64,000 bases of DNA from Euphorbia lathyris. Taxonomy: Eukaryota; Streptophyta; Magnoliopsida; Malpighiales; Euphorbiaceae. The position numbers and the translations under genes were made by a program. The notes under the pieces are model-generated. The model saw only the letters and a program-made list of their open reading frames with translations. It was not told the DNA's origin and searched no databases. Positions 10,997-21,390 of the stretch are shown in pieces. The stretch covers positions 23,996,531-24,060,530 of the forward strand of contig NC_088910.1 in NCBI RefSeq assembly GCF_963576675.1, in the 5' to 3' direction. Numbering within the stretch: the first letter of the stretch is position 1; each line of letters begins with the position of its first letter.

Positions 10997-12580
10997 ATGA
11001 CCGAACCCGCGTCTGCCCTAGGGCCTTCCTCGCCGGACTCCTTCCGCCACACCGTGTTCGTCCCTCCGGACGGCCACTCTCCCCCGTTTGCGACCGACCC
11101 GCCGCCACCAAAGCTGTCCTGGTAGGACATCGCCGCTGCTAGCTCTGATTCCATCCCCCCTCGGCCCCGAAAGGATCTCTGCGCTGAAGGTCTAATCCGA
11201 ATTAGCCCCAATTCTGCTGACCCTCTGATCCCGATTGTCACAATTGATCCCGAGCTGAAAAAGAGGTTAGCGGTGCCCTGGGCTAATGCACTAATCATCA
11301 AAATTCTGGGACGGAGCCTGGGCTATGTAGCTCTACAACGCAGAACCATGGAGCTTTGGAAACCAATAGCAGGAGTAAGCATGATGGATTTGGGAGAGGG
11401 CTTCCACTTGGTTCAATTTGATAACGAGCTGGATAGAAGCCACGTGATTAATGATGGCCCTTGGATGATACAGGGGCACTATTTGACTGTTCGAACCTGG
11501 TCTGCAACGTTCAGCCCAACTGAAGCAAGCGTGGAGAAATCTATGGTCTGGGTACGCTTTCCTCAACTTCCTCTTTTATTTTATGATGTGGGTGTGTTAT
11601 TGGGAATTGCTGCCACCATTGGAAAACCAGTGCGTGTGGATGAGAATACAGCCAAGAAAACTAGAGGGCGGTTTGCTAGAGTATGTGTGGAAATAGATCT
11701 CTTGAAGCCTTTGATTGCTCAGTTTGAGTTAGATGGGGAAATTCAGAGGGTGGAATACGAAGGCCTCCATACGGCTTGTACCTTCTGTGGTAGATACGGC
11801 CATCTTAGAACTGAATGTTGCTGGCAAAGTGCAGTCCCTGTAAAGAATCCCGTCGAGGCTTGCGATATGGTTGTGGGAGAGACGGAGCAGAGAACTGATG
11901 GTGAACCTCGTGCCACGGAGTTCCCAGCGATGCCTGATTCCGGAATTGATAACCAGGATGCAGGTTCGGAGGTATATGGCCCCTGGATGCTTGTGCCTAG
12001 ACGGAAGTATCCTGCCAGAAACTCGATGCAGGGATATGCTAATAAAGGGAAACCTGATAGTGGGAATGAAGCAAATCCAAATCCATTCGCAGGTAAGCAG
12101 GGTCTAGAACAGGGAAGCACAAGCAAAGGAAAATTCACTGGATTCAGTGCTTTGGTGACAGATAGAAGTGAGAAGGAGATTACAGGAGGCAAGATCACCC
12201 AAAAGCAGAAACACAAGGGGACGGGTAATCTTGCTAGTAAACAGAAGGAAAATAAGGGACAAGGGTTGGATATTCACCCAAACAAGTTTGCAACCCTGGG
12301 CAATGTCTCGATGGACATCGAAAAAGAAGGTAGTGTGCTTATTGACGGATTTCGGGAGAATGAATCGTCGGATGCTGTGGTTGGGAGAGGGAAGAGATCC
12401 AGGTTTTCTTTGGACCATAGAGAACCACTCAGTTCTCTCAACGCTAATATGCAACAAGAGGAGCTTGTTTTCAAAGGGAATGATAGGTTGATTCAGAAGC
12501 TAAGAGAGAGATCTGTAGTGCAAAGTTTGGGTAAATCGGTAAGATTGGAGGATCAGCCTCCAGGCCGGAATCTGAATTGA
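10997..12580 (+). pseudogene. LINE1 ORF1, RNA-binding protein
   Basis: The frame begins at ATG 10997 and is broken by TAG at 11123-11125; it is then open from 11126 to the stop at 12578-12580. The N-terminal half is the DUF4283-type domain (VPWANALIIKILG, NDGPWMIQGHYL, WVRFPQLPLLFYD), followed by a zf-CCHC_4-type knuckle CTFCGRYGHLRTEC. The C-terminal third is basic and polar. In plant L1s this protein is thought to bind the element RNA. The open part alone is 435 residues. Start choice: the upstream ATG is preferred because the sequence between it and the next Met is in frame and proline-rich as in related elements. Confidence 0.85.
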
Positions 12581-12618
12581 TCTGCCTTGGGCACCCCGTT
12601 CCTGTTATCTCCTTGATT

Positions 12619-15600
12619 ATGAAGATTATCATCTGGAACTGCTTTGGTGCCGGTGGCACTAATTTTCAGAGATCTTTAAGACACATGGTAAAGGTTCATA
12701 AGCCCGTTATTGTTGGCCTCCTTGAAACTCGGATCCCGGGTTCTCGGGCGCTGGTTATGGGTAGGAAGATGGGGTTCAATAGATGCGAAATAGTGGAAGC
12801 GGAGGGTTTTAGTGGAGGAGTTTGGCTGTTCTGGGATGAAGCCCAGGTTCAAGTTAATGTGAAGGAGAAGAACTATCAGTTTATTCACTGTACTGTTGCG
12901 TTAAAAGAAGGGGAATGGAAGGACCAGTTTTTTGACTTGACGGCGGTTTACGTTAGACCTCAGCTGGTGCATAAAAGAAAATTCTTTGAGGATACTTGTC
13001 AGCTCAGCAGACACACTACGGGTCCCTGGCTTCTTTGCAGGGATTTCAATTGTATTAAGGATGGAAGTGAGAAGCAGGGAGGGTCGATCAGAACGCTGAA
13101 CAGGTGTAATCCCTTCATCTCTTGGATTAATGACCTTGAGCTTGTGGATTTGGGGTACAAGGGGCCAAAATTTACTTGGTACAGGGGCTCAACCCTAAGA
13201 ACCCGTGTAGCCTGCAGACTTGACAGGGGTTTGTGTAACTCTGAATGGCGGCTTCGGTTCCCTTCCGCAGTAGTGAGAAATCTACCGAGATCACAGTCTG
13301 ACCATACTCCGATTTTGATTGATGTTCTGAATAATTCTTATAGTATCAAAAGCCCCTTTCGCTTTATGAACGCCTAGCTGGAAGGTACTGCCGTGAAAGA
13401 TTTGATTAACCACCACTGGAATGATACGGCCCCCCTTGGAAGCGCTCTGAGTAGCTTGGCGGAGAGGCTCCAGGAGTGGCACAAGACGGATTTTGGAAAC
13501 CTTGTTAACCGCAAAAAGAGAGCTTTTGCTCGTTTGGGAGGGATTCAGAAGAAGTTGGCTATTCAGTGCACTAATGGGATGCTCCGGCTTGAAAATAAAG
13601 TTAGGCAAGAGCTAAATACCATCCTTAAGCAGGAGGAACTCTTCTGGGCGCAGCGATCTCGTGTGCAGTGGCTCAAGGAGGGGGACAGGAATACCAAGTT
13701 TTTTCATTTATCAACGGTCATTAGAAATCGTCGAAACTGGAAGATGGGGCTGCGGAGTAACGAAGGTAATTGGATCTGGGATGCACGGGTTTTGCGCTCT
13801 ATGGCTGATAGCTTCTTCTTCCAGCTGTATTCAGATGAGATGCCTAACAGGGTCCCCATCCATTCGGCTCATGGTTTTCCTGAGATCACTAGCTCGAGTT
13901 ACACAGAGCTGAACCAACCGTTTATAATGGAAGAGGTGAAGAATGCTCTCCGGAGTATGGCCCCCTGGAAAGCTCCTGGGCCGGATGGGTTCCAAGCAGG
14001 GTTCTTTTAACGGTTCTGGGACATGGTTGGAACAAGCACCATGGGGTGTGTTCTTCGTGGGCTGAACACCGGGGTCCTCGAGGAGGGAATGAACAGTACC
14101 CTTATCTCTCTTATCCCAAAAGTCAAGGATCCTGACAGCCTCACGAAATTCAGACCAATCAGCTTATGCAATGTTAGCTACAAGCTTATCACAAAATGTA
14201 TTACGAACAGACTCAAAACTATCTTACCTGAGGTGGTTGGTCCTATGCAGAGCAGCTTCGTCCCGGGTCGTCAAATTTCAGATAATGTGGTTCTAATGCA
14301 GGAAACTATCTTCTCCTTCCAACGCAAGAAGAACAAGAAGAAGCAAATGCTCTTGAAGCTTGATCTTGAAAAGGCTTATGATCGGATTAACTGGAATTTC
14401 TTACAAGATACCCTGAATAGGCTTGGCCTTCCCCCAGGGCTAATTTCTGTGATCATGAGCTGTGTTACTACCCCGACCATGCATGTTCTTTGGAATGGAG
14501 AGAAAGGGGATGGGTTCAAGCCGTCTAGGGGGCTTAGGCAAGGGGATCCGCTGTCTCCTTATCTCTTTGTTCTTTGTCTTGAAAGGCTGAATCACCTCAT
14601 CCAGGATGCGGTGGAAGCAGGGGAGTGGGTCCCAGTCACTCTATCAAAGAATGGGCCTAAACTATCTCATTGTTTCTTCGCCGATGATATTGTCTTGATG
14701 CCTGAAGCGTCCGTGAAGCAAGCGGAGGTCATTAAAAACATCCTGGGGTTGTTTTGTGATGGATCGGGCCAAAAGGTTAGTCTTGAAAAATCCTGTTGTT
14801 TCTTTTCCAATGGCGTTCAAGACCAGCTTAAGAACCGGATATCAGGGGCCCTAGGGATCAAAAGCACCAGGAACCTTGGAAAGTATCTAGGCATTTATCT
14901 TGCTCATGAGAGGGTCAACAAACATTCTTTTGACTATGTGATTGGTAGAGTTCAGAATCGCCTCACCGGTTGGAAGGAGAAGAGTCTGTCACTTGCAGAA
15001 CTACACTGGTTAAGGCAGTACTGTCCGCCCTGCCCATTTATGCAATGCAAAATTCGGTCTTTCCAGTAAGCGTTAGCAAACGTTTGGACAGCATTAACAG
15101 AAGATTTATCTGGGGGAATGAGAGTAGTAGAAGGAAGACTCACCTGGTTAAATGGGAGGTGGTATGCAAAACTAAGGATCAAGGGGGTCTCGGTGTTCGC
15201 CAGGTCAGAGAAGCCAATCTCGCGAATATTGCGAAATTAGGCTGGAGGATGCTCACTGAACATGACTGCGTCTGGGCCAAAGTGCTCAAAGGTATTTATG
15301 GGGGGAACAAGGGCGGGCTGGATTTGTTCAAAAAACGGAACCCGCAAAGCGCAGTTTGGAAGGGAATTGTCCTAGGAGCGGATATTCTGAAAAAAGGCAT
15401 TTGCCATCTTGTTAGAAATGGGCGGAACACTCGGTTCTGGTCAGATAACTGGCTTCAGGCTGGTAAACTTATTGACAAAGCTCTTGCCCCCTTGTTGGAG
15501 GAGGAGATGAGTCAGAATGTGGCAGATTACTGGGTTGAAGGGCATGGCTGGGATTGGGACAGATTACGTAGTGTGCTTCCTCAGGACGAGCTGCACAATC

Positions 15601-16760
15601 TTGCCTCTATAGTCCTGTTCAGTAATGACGATAACATGGACGGTTGGAGTTGGGAACCGAGAAAAACAGGTAGCTTCTCGACGAAAACGGCTTATGCGCT
15701 CCAATTCAATCAATGTGCTGCTACTGCAACGAGTTGGTCGGCTGCAGATTGGATGTGTATCTGGGAAGCTAAGGTAACCGAGAGAATTAAAATGTTTCTC
15801 TAGACTATGGGGCATGAGGCTGTTCTTACCAATGTCGACCGGGTCAGGAGGCATATCAGCAGTGATGAGGATTGCGGGATCTGTGGATCTAGAGAAGATC
15901 TAATTCATCTTCTCCGGGATTGTAGTGAAGCAAGGAGAATCTGGACTTTCTTCATTCCTTTGAATCGGCAGGCGGAGTTCTTCTCAGGGGAGGTTAAACC
16001 GTGGATGCTGTGTAACTTACAGGATAGAGGGAAGTGGAATGGTATTTCTTGGGCAATTGTTTTTGGAACCTGCTGCTGGTTACTTTGGAAATGGAGGAAT
16101 GAATTGGTGTTTGAAGGCGTCGGTCGGAGGCTGACGGAAAAGATTGACACTGTTATTCGCGCCGCGTCGGAGCAAGCTGAGGCGGTGAGGACCTGTCGGA
16201 ACGCGTGTGCTGCGCCGCCGCATACGCGGGATCGTCTGGTTCAGTGGTTGCCACCGGCGGAGGGATGGATCAAGTTCAACTGCGATGGGGCTCGGAGTAA
16301 CATTTCAGGTCGTGCGACTTGCGGCGGGCTCGCCCGGGACAGTAACGGAAGCTGGTTAGGGGGATTTTTCTGCAGGTTGGGTAACTGCTCTGTGGATCTG
16401 GCGGAGATTTGGGGCCTCTATTACGGGTTGGAACTTGCCAGGAGAAAGGAGTGGAAGAAGGTAATTTTTGAGCTCGATTCTCAATCAACGGTGGAGCTTA
16501 TCAGAACAAAAGGGTATCGGGTACATCGGTATGATTGGCTTCTTGAGGAATGTCGGAAACAGATTGGTTCGAATTGGGATGTCAAAGTTGTTCATGTCCT
16601 TCGTGAAGGGAATAGAGCAGCGGATTTTATGGCAAATTTCGCAGGCGAAAGGTGTTTAGGGTATCACGAGTGTGAGAATCCCCCTGCAGGCTTAATGGAC
16701 ATCATTGATTCAGACAATTCTGGTTCGGGCATCCTCAGGAGAGCTCGGAATCTAGATTAG
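12619..16760 (+). pseudogene. LINE1 ORF2: endonuclease, RT, RNase H
   Basis: Starts MKIIIWNCFGAGG at 12619. Apurinic-type endonuclease motifs: WNCFGAGG, LLETR, RDFNCI (usually GDFN, so G is changed to R) and SDHTPI. Stops at 13375-13377 (TAG) and 14008-14010 (TAA). Reverse transcriptase: FRPISLCN, LDLEKAYDRINW, GLRQGDPLSPYLF, FADDIVLM. A frameshift near 14995-15005 moves the frame before RTTLVKAVLSALP. After another TAG at 15801-15803 come the zinc-binding RT-associated region (CGICGSREDLIHLL) and RNase H with FNCDGA, AEIWGLYYGLELA, FELDS and NRAADFMANFA. The three stops look like single C-to-T or G-to-A changes. Confidence 0.93.
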
Positions 16761-16834
16761 TTTTTGGTTTGTTTGTTTCCGGGACCTAGGCCCTTCCTTC
16801 TGTTAAAAAAAAAAAAAAAATTGGAATAAGAGAA

Positions 16835-17398
16835 TGTTTAAAAATCAAAGTCAAATTAATGTCTTAAGATCGGCAGAATGTGAAAATAGGCGGCACAAAC
16901 ATATCAAATTTGCAATTTAATCATTTTTTTTTTACTACATTTTACTATCTTTTACTAAAATAATATTTGTATATATGTATCAAATTTTGACCATTCATAC
17001 CTACTTTTGACATATTTCGATTATAGGTAAGAAAGTCTTTTTTTCTCAAACATTTTAATTTTTTTTTAGTATTTCAAATAAAAGATAATTAAATTTCATT
17101 ATTGTGCTGTAATCCACTTATATTTAATTACTTCGTTTGAAATAAATGAATTTTATCCATAGTTTTAGTAAATTTATAATATAATTTTCTCTATAGTTTT
17201 AGTAAATTTAGAATATTTGAAATGTATCTCTCAAGCTTCCATTAATATTATTTTCCACCTCAGTTAAAAGTAATTATTCTATATGTAGTAATTATTTAAT
17301 TCATCAATATGCATATGCATATGCTTGGTTTTGGATAAATAAATCTAAAATATTTAATTATATTGTAAATAAAAAGAATTGTTATAAAGGAAAAATTA
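16835..17398. other. AT-rich spacer
   Basis: No gene. A short direct repeat TAGTTTTAGTAAATTTA occurs near 17160 and 17197. ATATGCATATGCTTGGTTTT near 17310 recurs near 17863, on the other side of the MULE-MITE. Confidence 0.5.
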
Positions 17399-17407
17399 TA
17401 AATTATA

Positions 17408-17843
17408 GGCATAAAGCACTGTTTGGCTCCTGATCTCCTAAAATTTTATCATTTGGCCATTGACTTATTATTTGCTCACATTTGACCTCTGATCTATTCC
17501 AACTGGTGAAATTTAATTCAATTTGTATTAAAACTTAACCGAATCGTTATCTCATTGATAAGTAACGATATTTAGACACTTCAATTTAATAAATTTTAAT
17601 TTAAGATTTGTTTTTTTAATCTAATTAATTATTTCCACATAATGTGGTAAAAAAACTTTAAGAAATATCACGTGTCAAGTTCAAGTGCAAAATATCGTTA
17701 CTTGTCAATTAGATAACATTTCCGTTAAATATTCATACAAATTGGGTGAAATTTTACCAATTGAGATAGGTCGAGGGCCAAATATGACCAAATAATAGGT
17801 CAGAGAGCAAATAACAAAATTTTGGATAATAATGCTTTAAGCC
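17408..17843. mobile_element. Foldback MULE-MITE, family 1 (intact copy)
   Basis: The 436-bp element has ends GGCATAAAGC / GCTTTAAGCC and long inverted arms. It is flanked by 9-bp repeats TAAATTATA (17399-17407) and TACATTATA (17844-17852), one mismatch. A 9-bp duplication is typical of Mutator-like elements. No ORF. A second copy at 56013-59811 is split by a Helitron and has an exact 9-bp duplication. Confidence 0.85.
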
Positions 17844-17852
17844 TACATTATA

Positions 17853-18385
17853 AAGAATTGTTATATGCATATGCTTGGTTTTGAAACGTTTCAATTAAAA
17901 AGCCTATTTCTCAAGATTGAGAAGGACATGCATATAGAGTATATGGAAAATTAATAAATTAACGTGGTCAAACATGGAAATATATATTAATTTTATATAG
18001 AAAAAGCAAAAGTCAAAATAATAAATGAAAAGTCAAATATCAGAATCCGTATTTCCAAGTTGAAGTCTTGTGAGGAATACGATATATATGTATATATTCA
18101 TACATAAATTGTATGCCAAAAAAGGCATTTCCTTTCGTTTTCTCACTGAAAAAGCATAAATTTAATTTCTTTCAAACACCGAATTTTATTTATGTGTTTC
18201 CTTTTGAAAATTTTCATTTATTTATTTAATTATAATACCAAAATGCAGCCAATTTCGTAAGTTATTTCAAAATGGAAAACAACGACTACTAATTTGAATT
18301 TCAATTCCAATTAGAGACTAATTATGATTTTTATTTATTTATTATTATATTATTATGAATATTGCATGCATTAAGTGATGTTTCA
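17853..18385. other. AT-rich spacer between two MITEs
   Basis: No coding sequence seen. Short ORFs lack any recognisable motif. The stretch lies between two MULE-MITE target duplications. Confidence 0.5.
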
Positions 18386-18394
18386 TAAATTAGA

Positions 18395-18800
18395 GACCTA
18401 ATACACAAATAATCTCGTTTAGTCTAAATGTTGCAACTGTCCTCTTCAACTTTCAATTGTAACAACTTATCCCTTAAACTTGTCCAATTGTAAAACATAA
18501 TTTCAAATTAGAATTTTTTTTACTCCGTACTTGGAGCAACCGTAAAAACGTTTCCCTGGATTCATATCACGCTAAAGATCTGATTATCACACTCACGAAA
18601 CGTTGCAGCTTTTGTATTTTACGTGTTTCTTCAATTGCGGTCCATGTCAGCAATTTGGGTTTATGTTTTACAATTAGAAAAGTTTGAGGGTTTATGTTTT
18701 ACAATTGAACAAGTTTAAAGAGTAAATTGTTACAATTGAAAATTGAGGGGGCAGTTGCAACATTTGAACAAGTTAAGAGGGTTATTTATTGTATTAGGCT
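18395..18800. mobile_element. Foldback MULE-MITE, family 2
   Basis: 406 bp with inverted arms. Left start GACCTAATACACAAATAA pairs with right end TTATTTATTGTATTAGGCT. Flanking 9-mers TAAATTAGA (18386-18394) and TAAATTAAA (18801-18809) differ at one position. Both arms carry GTTGCAACTG and ACAATTGAA words. No ORF. Confidence 0.8.
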
Positions 18801-18809
18801 TAAATTAAA

Positions 18810-19392
18810 TCCCAATATATAAAAATTAAGACGAGCATGCACCGTTTTATAAGCGAAAGTTGACACGCAATAAACATAATTTTTAGCAAATTGTTTGTTT
18901 GTTTCTTTCCTTTTTTGGGTTAGACACGTGTACTTATTTTTTACTCTATACAGTGCATTTTGACCTAATGAAAATAAAAAGATTTAAGTAAATTTATTGT
19001 TTAGATATACACTTACTATTATTGATAGAGACAAGTGGAGTTTTGGATTTTGAATACACCGATTAATTCCTTCAAGTCCTTCTAATTTAAAAAACGTTTA
19101 TATTGTTGTTATTGTTATTATAAATTCCAATCTTTCTCGGACTTTCAAATTTAACCTTACAACTTTCATAGGAAGTATATTGAATGCTTAGATGGAAGTA
19201 GAACAAGAGTCCTAGTCAAAGGGAATGAATTATAAGATTAGAACAATAAATATTATTCTAATCTTAATTAAATACAATGTGATAAATATTGAAAAGGAAT
19301 GAGATAAAATTGTTGATAATTATCATTCTAATTATCATTATAATTATTGCTAATACACTTCTCATGTCGATAACGAGAATAAAACATAAGTC
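18810..19392. other. Spacer, possibly outer part of an older Copia relic
   Basis: No gene. The last part, next to Copia A, may be the continuation of the Copia relic seen at 35030-37095, because Copia A is inserted at 19397/35030 and the right flank is pol sequence of that relic. I cannot confirm this from sequence alone. Confidence 0.4.
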
Positions 19393-19397
19393 TGTCA

Positions 19398-19656
19398 TGT
19401 TAGAGATAATGTTCCTATTATCTCTGTAAATAGATTCCTATCTAGTTAGAGTTTCAATTTGTCTATGTCCATAGCTAGGTAGAGTTTCAATACTATTATA
19501 CTTGTGTATTGTATTCCTATACAAACTACAATTGGCTCACTATAAATACAAGGCCTCTGAACCATAATCATTGAAGTGATTCAAATCAACATTGTGCCTA
19601 TTACTTATCTCTCTCTATCTCCATATTATTTTGTATATCAAACTATACATTCAACA
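19398..19656 (+). repeat. Copia A 5' LTR
   Basis: 259 bp, TG...CA, with a TATA box at 19541-19548. It matches 34771-35029 along its whole length. The ATG of the first gag ORF (19656) uses the last base of this LTR. Confidence 0.93.
19541..19548 (+). promoter_or_regulatory. TATA box in Copia A LTR
   Basis: TATAAATA about 150 bp into the LTR. The matching site in the 3' LTR (34914-34921) is also intact. Transcription would start near 19575. Confidence 0.65.
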
Positions 19657-21310
19657 TGGTATCAGTAGTCTCTACTTTCGCCTCTTTCGAATCCTTTGAT
19701 AATCCGCAATCAACCTCATACACCGAATACCAAGCTGCCGCCGCCGCTGCCTCTTCCACCGCAGCTCCGTCTACCGCATCCGATCAAAATATGGAAGACG
19801 CCTCCGGTGCTTCCATCGCGACGTCCGGTTGGCGTTTCACCTCACCGTTTGTAACCGGTGACTCGTCGTTCCTCGCCACGACGGCAGTGCCTCACGCTGC
19901 GGTAGTTCCGCAACATCAACCAACGGTGGCCGATTCCCTCCCGCAGGCTGTTTGCATGGCATTAGCAGCGTACCAGGCGGCCAACGCCAACGCGCAACCC
20001 ACGCCTTCCGCGAATCCACCAGCGCCTCACGCGACAGCCGTTGCTGCCCAGCGCAATGCGCAACCTGCGCATCTGCCGACCCCGACGACTTCAGCCGCGG
20101 ACGCTGCCGTCCTGGCTGCTATTGCGGCATACCAAACAGCGGTTCCGCCTCCACTACACCATCAACAAATACCGGTTCAACAGCCACCGATCGAATCACA
20201 ACAACCATCGGTCACCACGGCCACTCAAACCCTATTTTCTCCATCAGTTCTTGCTGCCCTAGCCGCCTATCAGGCAGCCTAAGCCAGTAATAAACAACAG
20301 GTTATTTCTGAATCCAATACTTCACCGTTTGTTTACAACACTCAATTAACCCGTGATCCCTCTCCATCTTTTTTCTCAAATTCGTTTCACAATACTGTCG
20401 ATGCACCTTCAAATAATTTTCGACCTAATTTTATTCCTTCCTCAAATCCTCCTATTTCAACCAATCCTGTCTATACAGAACCTGTTTCTACCCCTATCAC
20501 CCAACCAAGACAACCTTCCACAAATATCACCATTAACATCAAATGAACCCCTCACAACTACAAAGCATGGAGGATGTCCATGGAATCCACTCTCAAAACC
20601 TATCATCTTTTTTCCCATATTATCAGTTCAACACCTCCTCCACCTCAATTTATTTCTAGAACAGGTTTTATGACATCTGCTGCGGATTTAATCATAAATC
20701 CATCTTTTTTCCCAATGGGATGATTTAGAAAATATGGTTAGGACATTGCTCCTAAATTCCATCACTGAAGAAGTTTTTCCTGATATTGCATATCTCAAAT
20801 ATTCACATGACATTTGGCTAGCTTTGGAAGATGCCTATGGGCTTATTATAGGAACCAAACAGTTTCAGTTAGGTGTTGAACTGCATGAGCTTGAGCAAGG
20901 GGGGATGTCTGTAACTGCTTACATACAAAAAGTGAAGTCTATTCTTGATGATCTGGCTGCCTCGGGGAACCCTTACCCTCGACACTTACTACCGTCAGTT
21001 CTTTACAAGGGTTTGGGAGAAGAGTATCGCTCTACAGTTCAGAATCTTGTCACTCAGCGCGGCACAAACATCAACTATCAGGAGATTTTGAACAGTTTGA
21101 AGACAGTTGAAGGCATGATCCAATCAACAAGAAAGATAACTCTGCTTCAATCTGATGGTATACCAGCGCACCGAGAAGCTAACATCTCCACCATGGAACC
21201 AACACAATCAAAGAAGTAGAATCCAAAGAAGAGAAGAAGTGGCAAGTGCTACAACTGTGGTGATCCAAGTCACTGGGCTGATAAGTGCAAAAGACCGAAG
21301 AACAATTCAC
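19656..21310 (+). pseudogene. Copia A gag, decayed
   Basis: First open piece 19656-20282 is a low-complexity Ala/Gln/Pro-rich N terminus with several AAYQ(A/T)A repeats, unlike most Copia gag N termini I know. After stops and frameshifts, 20734-21219 carries the usual UBN2-type gag core (DIWLALEDAYG, FQLGVELHELEQGGMSVTAYIQ, LLPSVLYKGLGEEYR). A CCHC knuckle CYNCGDPSHWADKCK follows near 21259-21300, after a TAG at 21217. Gag would form the particle and package RNA. The element is no longer able to make this protein in one piece. Confidence 0.85.
19657..19667 (+). other. Copia A primer-binding site
   Basis: TGGTATCAGTA directly follows the LTR and matches the usual plant initiator-Met primer site TGGTATCAGAGC in its first nine bases. 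It is shifted from the standard after CAG. Confidence 0.8.
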
Positions 21311-21390
21311 ATTCAAACTATAATCCTAGACCACAAGCACACATGGCGTGGCAACAACCACCAAATCCATTCATGAGTCCTAATCAGCCG

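Larger units (their letters stand above)
10965..16820 (+). mobile_element. L1-type LINE (LINE1), near full length
   Basis: Non-LTR retrotransposon flanked by a perfect 14-bp duplication TTGGAATAAGAGAA (10951-10964 and 16821-16834), with a 3' poly(A) of about 17 nt (16804-16820). Order: short 5' leader, ORF1 (DUF4283 and zinc knuckle), ORF2 (endonuclease, reverse transcriptase, zf-RVT, RNase H). Its GC content is clearly above that of the flanks. The leader is only about 32 bp, so slight 5' truncation is possible. Premature stops and a frameshift make it inactive. Confidence 0.95.

Noticed and set aside
11743..12474. Several long minus-strand ORFs
   Set aside because: Shadows of LINE1 ORF1, whose plus frame carries the DUF4283 and CCHC signatures.
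17300..17882. Direct repeat ATATGCATATGCTTGGTTTT as LTRs of the MITE region
   Set aside because: Only about 20 bp long, not at the element ends, and the MULE-MITE already has its own 9-bp flanks.
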